The notes beneath the pieces were generated by a model. The model did no database searches. It saw nothing but the letters and a program-made list of their open reading frames with translations, and was not told the DNA's origin. This document shows, piece by piece, positions 26,483 through 36,281 of a DNA stretch of 39,243 nucleotides. Both the position numbers and the translations under genes were made by a program. The stretch's first letter is position 1; the number at the start of each line of letters is the position of its first letter. Origin of the DNA: Deltaproteobacteria bacterium TMED58 (GTDB lineage: Bacteria > Desulfobacterota_D > UBA1144); the NCBI GenBank assembly GCA_002167555.2, contig NHDL02000005.1, forward strand, positions 3,272 through 42,514, written 5' to 3'.

Positions 26483-27585
26483 TTTTTCCTCTTATCTAAT
26501 GCCAAAACAAGACCAAAAGCAAATAGTGTGAATATTAATGAACTGCCACCATAACTAATTAAAGGAAGAGGAACACCTTTTGTTGGCATTAAGCCAATGG
26601 TAACCGAGATATTTATTATGATTTGTAAAGATGTAAGGATTATTATTCCAGAAATAAGATTTCTAGAAAATAAGTCCTTCGCTCTTTCTAACATTTTAAA
26701 TCCGCTGAATATTAATAACCCAAAAAGTATTATGATTAGTAGGCTACCAATAAATCCTAGTTCCTCAGCAATAATTGAGAAAATGAAATCATTATAACCT
26801 TGTGGGAGAAAAAAAAGCTTTTGAGAGCTATTACCTAATCCAACACCAAAGAATTTTCCTTTAGCAAACGATACAAATGATTGTATTATTTGGTACCCAG
26901 TTCCTTGAGGGTCTTCATAAGGGTCCAAGAAAGACATGACTCGTTTCATTCGATATGGTGCAATATAGATCAAACTTAAAAACGAAGAAAGTAAAACAAG
27001 AAATATGCCAAAGATATGGCTAAGCTTTGCACCTGATAAAATTATCATCGCAAAAATAGTTACACAAATAAGAACGGTATTTCCAAAATCGGGTTGCATT
27101 AACAGCAATAAAATATATGGTATGCATGGAAGAAATGTAGATACTACGCCAATCTTAAACTCTTTTATCCTAGTATTTTTAATATTAAGATGCTGTGCAA
27201 TAAAAATTAAAAGCATATACTTCGCAATTTCAATCGGTTGTAAAGAGAAAGAGAAAACTTGTATCCACCTAGTAGCTCCGCCCGACTTCCTTCCTAATAT
27301 TGGTACTAAAACTAAAATAAGGAGGACGATTCCAATTATGTAGAAAAACTTATAATTTTTTGCAAGTATATTTGTATTAATAGATGAACATGCGCCCATA
27401 ATTACTAGTCCCAGCAAAAGAAATAGACCTTGCCTTTTTAGATAAAAGAAAGAGTCGGCATGATTTTCCATCGCGACTATGGAGCTAGAACTAAATACCA
27501 TCAAGAGACCTATAATAGAAAGTGTAATTGTCGAGATAATGAAAATTATCCTTGGTTCAATAGAATTAAGATAGCTCTTTAACAT
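26479..27585 (-). CDS. ftsW: Septal peptidoglycan glycosyltransferase FtsW
   Basis: FtsW is the SEDS-family polymerase that builds septal glycan from lipid II together with FtsI. From the ATG at 27583-27585 the protein has 368 residues and about ten membrane helices. The frame is open further upstream, but that part is hydrophilic and overlaps murD extensively. Family motifs are LLMVFSSSS, the LQPIEIAKY stretch, QPDFGNTVLI, the FLDPYEDPQGTGYQ extracytoplasmic loop, FIFSIIAEELGFIG and GLMPTKGVPLPLISYGGSS. It overlaps murD by 20 bases. Confidence 0.95.
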   Translation of the reverse strand: MLKSYLNSIEPRIIFIISTITLSIIGLLMVFSSSSIVAMENHADSFFYLKRQGLFLLLGLVIMGACSSINTNILAKNYKFFYIIGIVLLILVLVPILGRKSGGATRWIQVFSFSLQPIEIAKYMLLIFIAQHLNIKNTRIKEFKIGVVSTFLPCIPYILLLLMQPDFGNTVLICVTIFAMIILSGAKLSHIFGIFLVLLSSFLSLIYIAPYRMKRVMSFLDPYEDPQGTGYQIIQSFVSFAKGKFFGVGLGNSSQKLFFLPQGYNDFIFSIIAEELGFIGSLLIIILFGLLIFSGFKMLERAKDLFSRNLISGIIILTSLQIIINISVTIGLMPTKGVPLPLISYGGSSLIFTLFAFGLVLALDKRKN

Positions 27586-28804
27586 AGTCTGTAAATATTT
27601 CTCCTCTATGTGTAAATGAATCGTATTGATCAAAACTTGAAGTTCCAGGACTAAACAAAAGTACTTCTTCATTTTTTAAATTTTTGAGCCCCAATGTAAC
27701 TGCTTCAAGTAGATTCGGAGCTATAAGATTTGAATTTGAGTCAAAAATTTTGCTGAGTTCAAATTTATTTTCCCCACATAAAATTAATAGTTTAACCTTA
27801 TCTTTTATTAGTTTTTGTAGCGAATTATAATTTAGACCTTTGTTTTTTCCTCCCATTATTAGAATAATTTTTTTGTTAAAACTTTTAATTGCTACTTCTG
27901 TTGCTTGGGGAGACGTAGATTTTGAGTCATTAATTATTATCCTATTCTTACTTATTCTTTGGAGTCTATGAGGGGGGGAGGAAAATCTTCTCAGCACATT
28001 GATTTGTTTTTTTGCCGGTTTTTTGAAAAGAGAAAAAATATTTAAAGAAAATAAAATATTTTCTATATTATGTGGACCTAGAAGTTTCAATTTGTCTTTT
28101 CTAATTTTCATATTTTCAATAATTATATTATCATCTGTTTCATATATTTTATTATTTTTTAGCGGATTAATCCTATTGCTCTTTATATTTTTTTTAATAA
28201 ACTGAGGTTTAACCATTAGAGAATAATCTGTTTTATTTTGATTTTTAAATATTTTCATCTTTGATTCTTTGTATTCTCTAAAATTTAAATGATGGTCAAG
28301 ATGGTTTTCAGAAATATTTAGAAGGGCTGCAACGAATGGTTTGAATGATGAATCAATAAACTGTAATTGAAAGCTACTGACTTCTACTAATATTAAATCA
28401 AATTTTTCTTTTGAATTGACGGCTTTAATAAGGGGTGTTCCAATATTTCCACCTAGAAACACTTTTACGCCAGCACTCGTTAACAGCTCGTTGGTAAGCA
28501 TCGCAGTTGTTGTTTTTCCATTAGTACCCGTTATTGCTATTATTGGTTTATCTAGGAACTTTGATGCAAACTCTATTTCACTAATAATTTTTATTTTCTT
28601 ATTTATAGCAATTTTTAAGTTTTTATTTCTGAGACCTATGCCAGGGCTGACCACTATATAGCTACATTTCTCTAAGAGTTTGATAAAGTCTGATTGATTA
28701 TCGGTTTTATCATCAAAAGTACAAAAGCTAATAGAGTTTCTTTTACAAAACTTTTTTAGCTCAATTCCAGTCTTTCCCATTCCATAAATTAATATCTTTT
28801 TCAT
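27566..28804 (-). CDS. murD: UDP-N-acetylmuramoyl-L-alanine--D-glutamate ligase
   Basis: MurD adds D-glutamate to UDP-MurNAc-L-Ala in the cytoplasm. The 412-residue Mur ligase has an N-terminal UDP-binding domain ending in VVSPGIGL, the ATP loop ITGTNGKTTTAML, the ENHLDHH segment that binds magnesium, and a C-terminal domain with INDSKSTSPQA and LFSPGTSSFDQYDSF, both characteristic of MurD. It starts one base after mraY ends. It is slightly shorter than the E. coli enzyme, with nothing obvious missing. Confidence 0.96.
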   Translation of the reverse strand: MKKILIYGMGKTGIELKKFCKRNSISFCTFDDKTDNQSDFIKLLEKCSYIVVSPGIGLRNKNLKIAINKKIKIISEIEFASKFLDKPIIAITGTNGKTTTAMLTNELLTSAGVKVFLGGNIGTPLIKAVNSKEKFDLILVEVSSFQLQFIDSSFKPFVAALLNISENHLDHHLNFREYKESKMKIFKNQNKTDYSLMVKPQFIKKNIKSNRINPLKNNKIYETDDNIIIENMKIRKDKLKLLGPHNIENILFSLNIFSLFKKPAKKQINVLRRFSSPPHRLQRISKNRIIINDSKSTSPQATEVAIKSFNKKIILIMGGKNKGLNYNSLQKLIKDKVKLLILCGENKFELSKIFDSNSNLIAPNLLEAVTLGLKNLKNEEVLLFSPGTSSFDQYDSFTHRGEIFTDYVKELS

Positions 28805-28805
28805 G

Positions 28806-29897
28806 TTATCTTATCTTCAATGATGCAATTGTAATTAGAGCTAAAATAATAGATATAATCCAGAACCTTATCACTATTTTAGATTCAGAATATCCCATTT
28901 TCTCAAAATGGTGATGAAGCGGGGCCATTTTTAGTATCCTCGTGTTATATAATCGAAAAGATATTATTTGAATAATTACTGAAAGTGCTTCAATCACAAA
29001 AATACCACCAGATATTAATAATAGAACTTCTTGCTTAATAATTATAGAGACTAGACCGATAGTTGCGCCCAGAGGTATAGATCCAACATCACCCATAAAT
29101 ATTTGTGCAGGATTAGAGTTAAACCACAAGAACCCCAATAGGGAACCAAGAATAGCTGATAGCAGTATACTTATTTCTGCCACATCTTTAATATATGGCA
29201 AATATAAATAATTGGTATATATGGAGTTTCCAGCTATATAAGTTAATAGAAAAATTGCTCCTACAGTGCTTAAGAGTGACCCTGTAGCAAGACCATCAAG
29301 CCCATCGGTTAAATTAACAGCATTTGCAGAACCTAAAATAATTAAAAAACATAATACATAATAAAATAATCCTAAATCAAAAAGTTCTTTAGTGAAAGGA
29401 AGGCTTATAAATGTATTACTAAAGAAAGAGTCGGAATATGAAAAGCCCTCAATTTTTAAAATAAAAAATAATATTAAGAAAAGAGTTATTGAAATCTGCA
29501 TAAATATTTTTTTAGATATTGAGAGCCCCTTACCCTTTCTAAGTTTAATTAGGTCATCAATAAATCCTGAAAATGCAAAAAGTATGTAAGCTCCTAGAAC
29601 CAAAAGAAAATTTTTATTTTCGAAGTTTCCATATAGTATTGAAGATATAAGTATACTAAATCCAATTACTATACCCCCCATATTAGGAGTACCCTTCTTT
29701 CCTTCATGTTGTGTAAGATACGAGCTAATGTTCTCAGAAAAGTTTTTCTTATTCATATAATTAATGAATTTTGGAGTAAAAAAAATAATTATAAAAAATG
29801 AAGATATACCAGCAAGAGCTGAACGTAAAGTAATATATTGGAGAATATTTAAGAAACCTAACGAATTAACAAATAAATCATAAAAATAATAGAACAT
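28806..29897 (-). CDS. mraY: Phospho-N-acetylmuramoyl-pentapeptide transferase
   Basis: MraY attaches phospho-MurNAc-pentapeptide to undecaprenyl phosphate, making lipid I. The 363-residue protein has about ten membrane helices. Signature stretches are GTPNMGGI, the acidic pair in GFIDDLIKLRKGKGLS, the magnesium-binding NAVNLTDGLDGLA, and the APLHHHFEKMG motif on the last cytoplasmic loop. The ATG shares one base with the murF TAA. Confidence 0.98.
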   Translation of the reverse strand: MFYYFYDLFVNSLGFLNILQYITLRSALAGISSFFIIIFFTPKFINYMNKKNFSENISSYLTQHEGKKGTPNMGGIVIGFSILISSILYGNFENKNFLLVLGAYILFAFSGFIDDLIKLRKGKGLSISKKIFMQISITLFLILFFILKIEGFSYSDSFFSNTFISLPFTKELFDLGLFYYVLCFLIILGSANAVNLTDGLDGLATGSLLSTVGAIFLLTYIAGNSIYTNYLYLPYIKDVAEISILLSAILGSLLGFLWFNSNPAQIFMGDVGSIPLGATIGLVSIIIKQEVLLLISGGIFVIEALSVIIQIISFRLYNTRILKMAPLHHHFEKMGYSESKIVIRFWIISIILALITIASLKIR

Positions 29898-31270
29898 TAT
29901 AAACCCAAGGAGATAAGTATTTTCTCCATTTTCATCCCCCTTGAACCCTTTACTAGAATAACAGTGTTATGAGTAGAATTTAAATTTATATATTTTTCGA
30001 TTTCATTATGATTTTTTAATTCAATAAAATTAGTATTTTTATCTAAGTTTTTTTTATAGTCATTGCTGTTTGGACCATAACTATAAACCTCTTTAAATTC
30101 ATTTTTCTTTAAATAACTACTAACTGACTGATGTTCCTTGGAAGATTCTTCACCAAGCTCTAACATGCTCCCTAATATTGCAATTTTTTTCTTTTTATAA
30201 AAGATTTTATTTGTCATTTCAATAGCTCTTATTGTTGAATCAGGGTTCGCATTATAGGTATCATTGATTATTACATTATCATTTTTAAGATTAATAATTT
30301 TAAACCTATTACTTATTCCATCAAAAGAATTAATACCATTAACAATTTCTTGAATATTCATATCGGTTTGCATTGCTAAAGAAGCAGAACATAAAGAATT
30401 ATAAATATTATTTAATCCCGGTGCTTTAAGTTTGACTCTGTAAAAACTTTCTTTATATTTGATATCAAAATTAGTAAAATCATTACTAATATTTACAGCC
30501 TTTAAATCGGCTTCATTATTTATCCCATATGTAATTTTCTCACAATCAATTTTTTTATAAAAACTTTTTATAAATTCGTCATCAAGATTAAATGAGAAAA
30601 GGGAATTCTTATTGAAGTATTTTGTTATATTAGATTTTTCGCAAAAAATATTTTTTTTATTCTTTAATCCCTCCGTGTGCCCAGTACCAATATTCGTTAT
30701 AGTTGCAAAATCAGGTTTTGCTATCTTAGATAGTTTTTCAATTTCACCATGGGAATTAGTTCCCATTTCTGATATCAATATCTCATGACTCTTGTTTAAA
30801 TTAAAAATTGTTATTGGTACTCCTATTTGATTATTAAAATTCCCTTCGCTAGCTAAAACATTGAATTTTTGTAAAAGAATATTTTTCAGAAGCTCTTTAG
30901 TGGTAGTTTTTCCATTGGTACCGGTTATCGCAAATTTTTTTAGCTTAGTTGTAGCCTCTATTATGAAAGATGCGAAATCGTGAATAAAACCAAGAGTAGA
31001 ATCTACTATTATTTGATTTTTTCCTTTTGATTCCTTACTTGTTATACAAAATTTTGCTCCTAGTTTGAATGCATCAATAATAAAATTATCACCTTCAAAA
31101 TTTTCCCCATTTAAAGAAATAAATATGTCACCTTTTTTAATTTTTCTGGAATCAGTTGATATTGTATTCCAATCATAAAGATTTATTTTGGAATCAATAT
31201 ACTTAACACCCTTATAGTCTTTTAAAAAAACTTTTAATAAGCTATTAGCTAAATTTATTTCTTCAGGCAT
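29897..31270 (-). CDS. murF: UDP-N-acetylmuramoyl-tripeptide--D-alanyl-D-alanine ligase
   Basis: MurF completes the pentapeptide by adding D-Ala-D-Ala. The 457-residue protein has the N-terminal STDSRKIKKGDIFISLNG, the ATP loop ITGTNGKTTTKELL, SEMGTNSHGEI and NIGTGHTEGLKN typical of MurF, and DTYNANPDS in the C-terminal half. It needs D-Ala-D-Ala from a Ddl ligase that is not encoded in this cluster. The start overlaps the murE end by 16 bases, so the two are probably translated together. Confidence 0.96.
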   Translation of the reverse strand: MPEEINLANSLLKVFLKDYKGVKYIDSKINLYDWNTISTDSRKIKKGDIFISLNGENFEGDNFIIDAFKLGAKFCITSKESKGKNQIIVDSTLGFIHDFASFIIEATTKLKKFAITGTNGKTTTKELLKNILLQKFNVLASEGNFNNQIGVPITIFNLNKSHEILISEMGTNSHGEIEKLSKIAKPDFATITNIGTGHTEGLKNKKNIFCEKSNITKYFNKNSLFSFNLDDEFIKSFYKKIDCEKITYGINNEADLKAVNISNDFTNFDIKYKESFYRVKLKAPGLNNIYNSLCSASLAMQTDMNIQEIVNGINSFDGISNRFKIINLKNDNVIINDTYNANPDSTIRAIEMTNKIFYKKKKIAILGSMLELGEESSKEHQSVSSYLKKNEFKEVYSYGPNSNDYKKNLDKNTNFIELKNHNEIEKYINLNSTHNTVILVKGSRGMKMEKILISLGL

Positions 31271-32715
31271 CTTTTTATTTCCATTTTATCAGAGAATTTA
31301 ATTTTTTTCCCTTTTATATCTTGGTAGTCCTCATGTCCTTTTCCTGCTACTAGTAGCTGAGCGTCTTTTTCTAATTTTTTGACTGAATATTCTATTGCCT
31401 TCCGTCTATCACTTATAACTGTAATTTTATTTCTTTGATCTAGATTTATACCTGAAATTATATCTTTTATAATTTCATTAGGGTCCTCGTGCCTGGGATT
31501 ATCAGATGTAATTATAATATTATCCGCAAGACTTGCTGCAATTTTTCCCATTTTAGATCTTTTTCCTTTATCTCTATCTCCGCCACAACCAAATAAAATT
31601 AAAAGTTTTTTATTTTTAAAGTTTTCTTTTAACGAAATTATTGATTTTTTAAGTGCATCAGGCGTATGCGCATAATCTATAAATATATTTGAGTTTTTTT
31701 CAGAAATTTTTTCTAATCTGCCCGGTGCCCCCTTGAATAGTTTCACGCCACTATATATATCTTCGATTTTTAAACCTTTATTCTTTGAAAATCCAACAGA
31801 TGCAAGAATATTTTGAAAATTATATAAGCCAAATAATTTTGTATCCAAAATTAGTTCCTTATTCTTATTTTTAATTATCAAACGATTAATCGAATCTAGT
31901 TTAATTATTTTTTTTAAGTAAAAATCAGCATCCTTATTTTTTGTAGAATAAGTTATTAAATTTATATTTTTTTTTGTTTGATTTGCAATCATTGCACCAT
32001 ACTTGTCATCTATATTAATTACAGCTAGCTTATTTTTCTTTTTACTGTTATTTAGATAATATAAAAATAATTTTGCTTTGCTCTGATAGTAATTTTTCAT
32101 TGTTTTATGAAAATCTAGATGGTCATGTGATATATTAGTAAATATAGCCGAGTTAAAATTTATTCCTTCAACCCTTGACAATGCTAATGAGTGAGAAGAA
32201 ACCTCCATAAAGACTTTCTTTATCTTATTTTCATTCATTTTACTTAGATATTGATTTAGTTCATATGCATCAGGTGTTGTTAGACTAGATTTAATATTTT
32301 TTTTTCCGTAACTAGTATTGATGGTGCCTATTATGCCAACTCCTTTTTTTTTCCAAATCTCACTTAATAAGTGAGTCACTGATGTTTTTCCATTTGTACC
32401 TGTTATTCCACATAGGTCTAGTTTATTGCTTGGATTATTATATGATTCTGCACATGCAATAGAATATGACTGCTTTGAATCTTTGACTATATATATAGAG
32501 ACATCTGTATTTATTGATTTCTTGTAGTTATCATTTTCTTTTACTACAGCGGCAGCTCCATTTTTTATTGCATCATCAATATAATCATTTCCGTCTTTGT
32601 TGAGCCCCTTGATTGCAAAGAAAACATCATTCTTTTTAATTCTCCTTGAATTGTTTGATGGTTTACCAAAATTCTTCATTAAGATTGAAATTTGATTATT
32701 TTTTAATATACCCAT
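31255..32715 (-). CDS. murE: UDP-MurNAc-tripeptide synthetase (meso-diaminopimelate-adding)
   Basis: MurE adds the third amino acid of the peptide stem. The 486-residue enzyme has the N-terminal NSRRIKKNDVFFAIKG, the ATP loop GTNGKT at 106-111, FTNISHDHLDFH, and the specificity motif D405-N406-P407-R408. DNPR indicates meso-diaminopimelate, so the organism should have Gram-negative type A1-gamma peptidoglycan. A nine-A homopolymer near residues 122-124 is in frame here, unlike the runs in murC. It starts three bases after the ftsI stop. Confidence 0.96.
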   Translation of the reverse strand: MGILKNNQISILMKNFGKPSNNSRRIKKNDVFFAIKGLNKDGNDYIDDAIKNGAAAVVKENDNYKKSINTDVSIYIVKDSKQSYSIACAESYNNPSNKLDLCGITGTNGKTSVTHLLSEIWKKKGVGIIGTINTSYGKKNIKSSLTTPDAYELNQYLSKMNENKIKKVFMEVSSHSLALSRVEGINFNSAIFTNISHDHLDFHKTMKNYYQSKAKLFLYYLNNSKKKNKLAVINIDDKYGAMIANQTKKNINLITYSTKNKDADFYLKKIIKLDSINRLIIKNKNKELILDTKLFGLYNFQNILASVGFSKNKGLKIEDIYSGVKLFKGAPGRLEKISEKNSNIFIDYAHTPDALKKSIISLKENFKNKKLLILFGCGGDRDKGKRSKMGKIAASLADNIIITSDNPRHEDPNEIIKDIISGINLDQRNKITVISDRRKAIEYSVKKLEKDAQLLVAGKGHEDYQDIKGKKIKFSDKMEIKRCLKK

Positions 32716-32718
32716 TGA

Positions 32719-34611
32719 TTAAATTCCAGGTTCTAGGAACAAACTAATCTCTTCTTGAAATTGGTAGATATTTCCTGGCTTAGGTGACTGCTTCTTTACG
32801 AAACCATTACCAATTATTTTTACTTTCAAGTTTTTTTCTTTAGCGATTTTTATAACCTCCCTTTTTGCCTTACCCAAAAAAGAGGGAACATCCTTTGCTT
32901 TTACAAATTTCTCTACTTTTTCCTCATCTATTAATATTTTTTCAATTGTTTTCTTGAAGACAGGTGCTGCCCATCTTCCGCCGTAAGCCCTCTCACCTTT
33001 GGGATAATCTATTGTGATAACACTAACTAGCTGTGGACTGTCACTAGGGGCAAATCCTATAAATGAGACAATAAATCTTTCTTTAGAGTATCCACCTTTG
33101 GTGGCAACCTGACCGGTTCCAGTTTTTCCTGAAACGCTAACTCCTTCAATTTGTGCTTTAAATCCACCACCATCTTCAACAACTGATTTTAGAAGCTTTC
33201 GCATTTTTTTGCTTGTTGTATATGATATAATTCTTCTACCCGGATTAAGCTTTTTTTCGAAGATTATTTCCCCTTTAGAATTTGTGATTGATTTAATTAA
33301 ATATGGTTCAATATTAACTCCACCATTAGCGATAATTGACAGTGCCTTTGCTAATTGCAAAGAAGTTACTGACATTCCTTGTCCGAAACTAATATTAGCA
33401 GCTTGTATTTGACTCCATTTCTCAGGGTTTATCAATATTCCCTTTGCTTCGCCTGGTAGTTGGATATTTGTTTTTGATCCAAATCCTAAATTTTTAAGAA
33501 AACTGTAGTACTTATTGTTTGATATTTTTTCTATTATTTTAGAAGCTCCTATATTACTAGAAAAATTAAGTACTCCAGATATATTAAGATTTCCTTTTTT
33601 ATTTACATCATGGACTATATATTTTCCAATTCTACGCTTCCCCATTTCACAATCAATAATTGTTTTGTCATTTACAACACCTTCTTCAATTGCAGATGCG
33701 ACCAGGAAGCTTTTCATTACAGAGCCTGGTTCGAAGGTATTCCACGCAGGAAGATTTCTTTTTTTCGATAAATCCTCGTATTCTGAGTATTTATTTGGAT
33801 TGAAGAATGGGTAACTTCCCATTGCGTATATTTCACCGGTGTTAGGATTTATTATTATTCCATAGCCCCTTAGAGCTTTTGATTTCTTTACCGCCCTAGC
33901 AATCTCTTTCTCTAGAATAAATTGATACTTACTTTTAATAGTAAGATTTACGTTCGAACCATCTTCGGGGTTTTCAATTGCAGAGAAATTATCTGTGATT
34001 ATTTTTCCTTTACCATCTTTTGTAAGAGTGATGATTTTTTTTGACCCTGCAAGTTCATTATTAAATTTATACTCTAATCCCTCCATACCAATTTGATCCA
34101 GGTTGGTATGCCCTAATACTTGACCAGCTAGGTGACCAAAGGGATAATCTCTTTTGTATTCCATTTTTATTCCTACTCCAGGTAGGTTTAATGAAAGTAT
34201 TTTGTCTCCCTCTTTATGTGACGCTAATCTTTTAATCCAAACAAAATATTTTCTTTTGTTTAGTTTTTTTAGAACTTGTTCTCTTGGAAGGCTAAGAGTT
34301 TTACTTAATATCTTTGCATAGTAAACCTTATCCTTTATTTCTCTGGGATTTAAATGAATAGAGGGATATGCAACACTGACAGCTAAAATTTTTCCATTAG
34401 CATCTCTTATTTCACCTCTATTACCTAGCAATTGGAAAGGGTTGGTTTGTATCTTTGAAAATTTTAGAGGCTCTTCATTGTAAATAAGTTGTAAAGAAAA
34501 AACTTTGATAGTAATTACAATTAGAAATAAGAAAATACAATATTTTATTAGGTTAATCCTTTTTCTTAATTCGGAATCCTTTTCTTTAAACTCTTTTATA
34601 AAACTATTCAT
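32719..34611 (-). CDS. ftsI: Septal penicillin-binding protein FtsI (PBP3) with a C-terminal PASTA domain
   Basis: FtsI is the transpeptidase that crosslinks septal peptidoglycan made by FtsW. The 630-residue protein has a short cytoplasmic tail, one membrane helix at about 23-45 and the class B dimerisation domain beginning at GNRGEIRD. The transpeptidase domain has S297-x-x-K300, the S351-S352-N353 motif and K496-T497-G498-T499. Residues about 572-630 (PSFLGKAKREVIKIA onward) form one PASTA domain, a feature of FtsI in Gram-positive bacteria and in several deltaproteobacterial-grade lineages but not in E. coli. It overlaps ftsL by eight bases. Confidence 0.96.
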   Translation of the reverse strand: MNSFIKEFKEKDSELRKRINLIKYCIFLFLIVITIKVFSLQLIYNEEPLKFSKIQTNPFQLLGNRGEIRDANGKILAVSVAYPSIHLNPREIKDKVYYAKILSKTLSLPREQVLKKLNKRKYFVWIKRLASHKEGDKILSLNLPGVGIKMEYKRDYPFGHLAGQVLGHTNLDQIGMEGLEYKFNNELAGSKKIITLTKDGKGKIITDNFSAIENPEDGSNVNLTIKSKYQFILEKEIARAVKKSKALRGYGIIINPNTGEIYAMGSYPFFNPNKYSEYEDLSKKRNLPAWNTFEPGSVMKSFLVASAIEEGVVNDKTIIDCEMGKRRIGKYIVHDVNKKGNLNISGVLNFSSNIGASKIIEKISNNKYYSFLKNLGFGSKTNIQLPGEAKGILINPEKWSQIQAANISFGQGMSVTSLQLAKALSIIANGGVNIEPYLIKSITNSKGEIIFEKKLNPGRRIISYTTSKKMRKLLKSVVEDGGGFKAQIEGVSVSGKTGTGQVATKGGYSKERFIVSFIGFAPSDSPQLVSVITIDYPKGERAYGGRWAAPVFKKTIEKILIDEEKVEKFVKAKDVPSFLGKAKREVIKIAKEKNLKVKIIGNGFVKKQSPKPGNIYQFQEEISLFLEPGI

Positions 34612-34924
34612 TTTTGATTTTTATAATATCTCTCTGGCTTGGAAACTTCATACTATTTTTCCTTGCATGTGATTCAATTCTTTCATGTGACTTAAGCTTT
34701 AAAGTCATACTTTTTAATTTTTTATTTTTCATAAGTACTTTTGAGTAACTACTTTTAGATTTTGTTAGTTCGTAGCCCACTTCAGTTTTATAGGCTTTTA
34801 GTCCAATGATTGATATTAGAAGAACAATGCACAATGCTAAAATCATAATAGGTCTACTGCTAGCTTTAATGAGACTAACTAATTGAGTTTTATTTCTTTG
34901 TAATAATATTGTTTCAGTTTTCAT
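34604..34924 (-). CDS. ftsL: Cell division protein FtsL
   Basis: FtsL is a small bitopic protein that forms a coiled-coil complex with FtsQ and FtsB and activates FtsWI. The 106-residue product has a basic cytoplasmic segment, one membrane helix at about residues 24-44 and an extracytoplasmic helical part rich in Lys and Leu. Sequence identity in this family is low, so the call rests mainly on topology and on the position between rsmH and ftsI. The ATG shares one base with the rsmH TAA. Confidence 0.85.
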   Translation of the reverse strand: MKTETILLQRNKTQLVSLIKASSRPIMILALCIVLLISIIGLKAYKTEVGYELTKSKSSYSKVLMKNKKLKSMTLKLKSHERIESHARKNSMKFPSQRDIIKIKNE

Positions 34925-35841
34925 TAAATTGCCTCTCCTATTCTCATTTTTGCACTTCGAGAACTAGGATTTAAAAGAATTTCTTGTTCAGTTGGTCTAA
35001 TAGGTTTTTTACTTATTATTTTAAAAGTTTGTTTTTTCTTACAATCACAAATTAGTTGTGTTGGAGGGCATATGCATTTTGATTCGGAGGATTTAAAAAA
35101 TCTTTTAACAATTCTATCCTCTAAAGAATGAAATGTAATAATAACTAACCGGCCCCCTGTATTTAATATCTTTTCGCTTTTCTCCAGAAATTCTTCTATA
35201 GCGTCAAGTTCCTTGTTAACAGCTATTCTTAATGCTTGGAATGTTCTAGTTGAGGGATTGATATTGGATTTATTTTTATTAATTTTATTTATTATTTCTG
35301 ATAAGTCCTCACATGTTGATATTTTTTTCTTTGATCTATATCTAACAATCTCTGATGCAATTTTAAAGTGATTTTTTTCTTCCCCGTATTTTTTTAGTAA
35401 ATCTGATATTTCTTTAACGGAATAAGAATTAACAATCTTATCTGCCGTTAGTGTTTGTTTTAAGTTTATTCTCATATCTAACTTATTGTTTCCATTAAAG
35501 CTAAATCCTCTTTTAGAATTCAATAGCTGATAAGTTGAAATACCTAAATCTAAAATTACACCATCAACTTTTTCTTTTATTACTTTATCTATATCTTTAA
35601 AGTTAGCGCATATGAATTCAATTTTAGTTCTAGACTTTTTTAATCTTATTTTAGCAAGTTCAATTGAACTTAAATCATTGTCTATACATATTATTTTATT
35701 TATATTTTTTTTAGTGTTTGATATTTCTTCTGTATGGCCTCCCATCCCCAATGTTGCATCAAGATAAATTCCATTATTTTTAATTTTCAGATTTTTTACA
35801 GCTTCCTGTTTCATTACAGTAAAGTGAAGATTAGATTCCAT
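34924..35841 (-). CDS. rsmH: 16S rRNA (cytosine-1402-N4)-methyltransferase RsmH (MraW)
   Basis: RsmH methylates C1402 in the decoding centre of 16S rRNA. From the ATG at 35839-35841 it has 305 residues, the usual length. AGAGG six bases upstream supports this start over a longer frame reading back through mraZ. The N-terminal HFTVMKQEAV and the SAM loop DATLGMGGHTEEI are typical, as are KRGFSFNGNNKLDMR and FHSLEDRIVKRFF. It overlaps the mraZ stop by 11 bases. The cysteine cluster near residue 260 (CICPPTQLICDC) also occurs in homologues. Confidence 0.96.
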   Translation of the reverse strand: MESNLHFTVMKQEAVKNLKIKNNGIYLDATLGMGGHTEEISNTKKNINKIICIDNDLSSIELAKIRLKKSRTKIEFICANFKDIDKVIKEKVDGVILDLGISTYQLLNSKRGFSFNGNNKLDMRINLKQTLTADKIVNSYSVKEISDLLKKYGEEKNHFKIASEIVRYRSKKKISTCEDLSEIINKINKNKSNINPSTRTFQALRIAVNKELDAIEEFLEKSEKILNTGGRLVIITFHSLEDRIVKRFFKSSESKCICPPTQLICDCKKKQTFKIISKKPIRPTEQEILLNPSSRSAKMRIGEAI

Positions 35842-36268
35842 CCAAAACCTCTCTACTGTTTTGAAACTTATCAAAACTTTTTTTAAGATTTTTATTCCAA
35901 CTATTCTCAGACCAAATCTCAAACCGGGATAGCATTCCAATAAAAATTGCATTATTATTTATTTTGAAATTTCTTCTTAAAATTCCAGGAATCATTATTC
36001 TACCCTCATTATCTATTTCACATTCATGAGCATTACCAACTAAATATCTTTCAAATTCAACTGTTTCTTTTTTAAATTGAGGTAGTTTAGATATTTTTGC
36101 TTCAAGTTTTATCCATTCTGGATATGGATAACATATTATAGAATTTTCAAATGTTGAAAGTATCAAATTTTTTGTTTTATGTTTCTTTTTGAGATTTTCA
36201 CGAAATTTTGAGGGCACACTAATCCTTCCAGTTTTTGAAATTTTATGAAGAAATTGACCTCTAAACAT
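35831..36268 (-). CDS. mraZ: Transcriptional regulator MraZ
   Basis: MraZ is an AbrB-fold DNA-binding protein that forms ring-shaped oligomers and usually represses its own dcw operon. The 145-residue protein has two repeated units, each with a DxxGRxxxP-like motif. In the first it reads KISKTGRISVPSKFR and in the second EIDNEGRIMIPGILRR, both carrying the DNA-contacting arginine. It is the first gene of the dcw cluster, behind a good promoter and three evenly spaced repeats that are a candidate self-operator. Confidence 0.95.
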   Translation of the reverse strand: MFRGQFLHKISKTGRISVPSKFRENLKKKHKTKNLILSTFENSIICYPYPEWIKLEAKISKLPQFKKETVEFERYLVGNAHECEIDNEGRIMIPGILRRNFKINNNAIFIGMLSRFEIWSENSWNKNLKKSFDKFQNSREVLDGI

Positions 36269-36281
36269 AATAAACCTATAT

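Noticed and set aside
27586-27672. N-terminal extension of FtsW
   Set aside because: It overlaps murD, has no homologue-like sequence, and the ATG at 27585 gives the usual FtsW N-terminus.
35842-35952. N-terminal extension of RsmH reading back into mraZ
   Set aside because: AGAGG at proper spacing and the conserved HFTVMKQEAV start point to the ATG at 35841.
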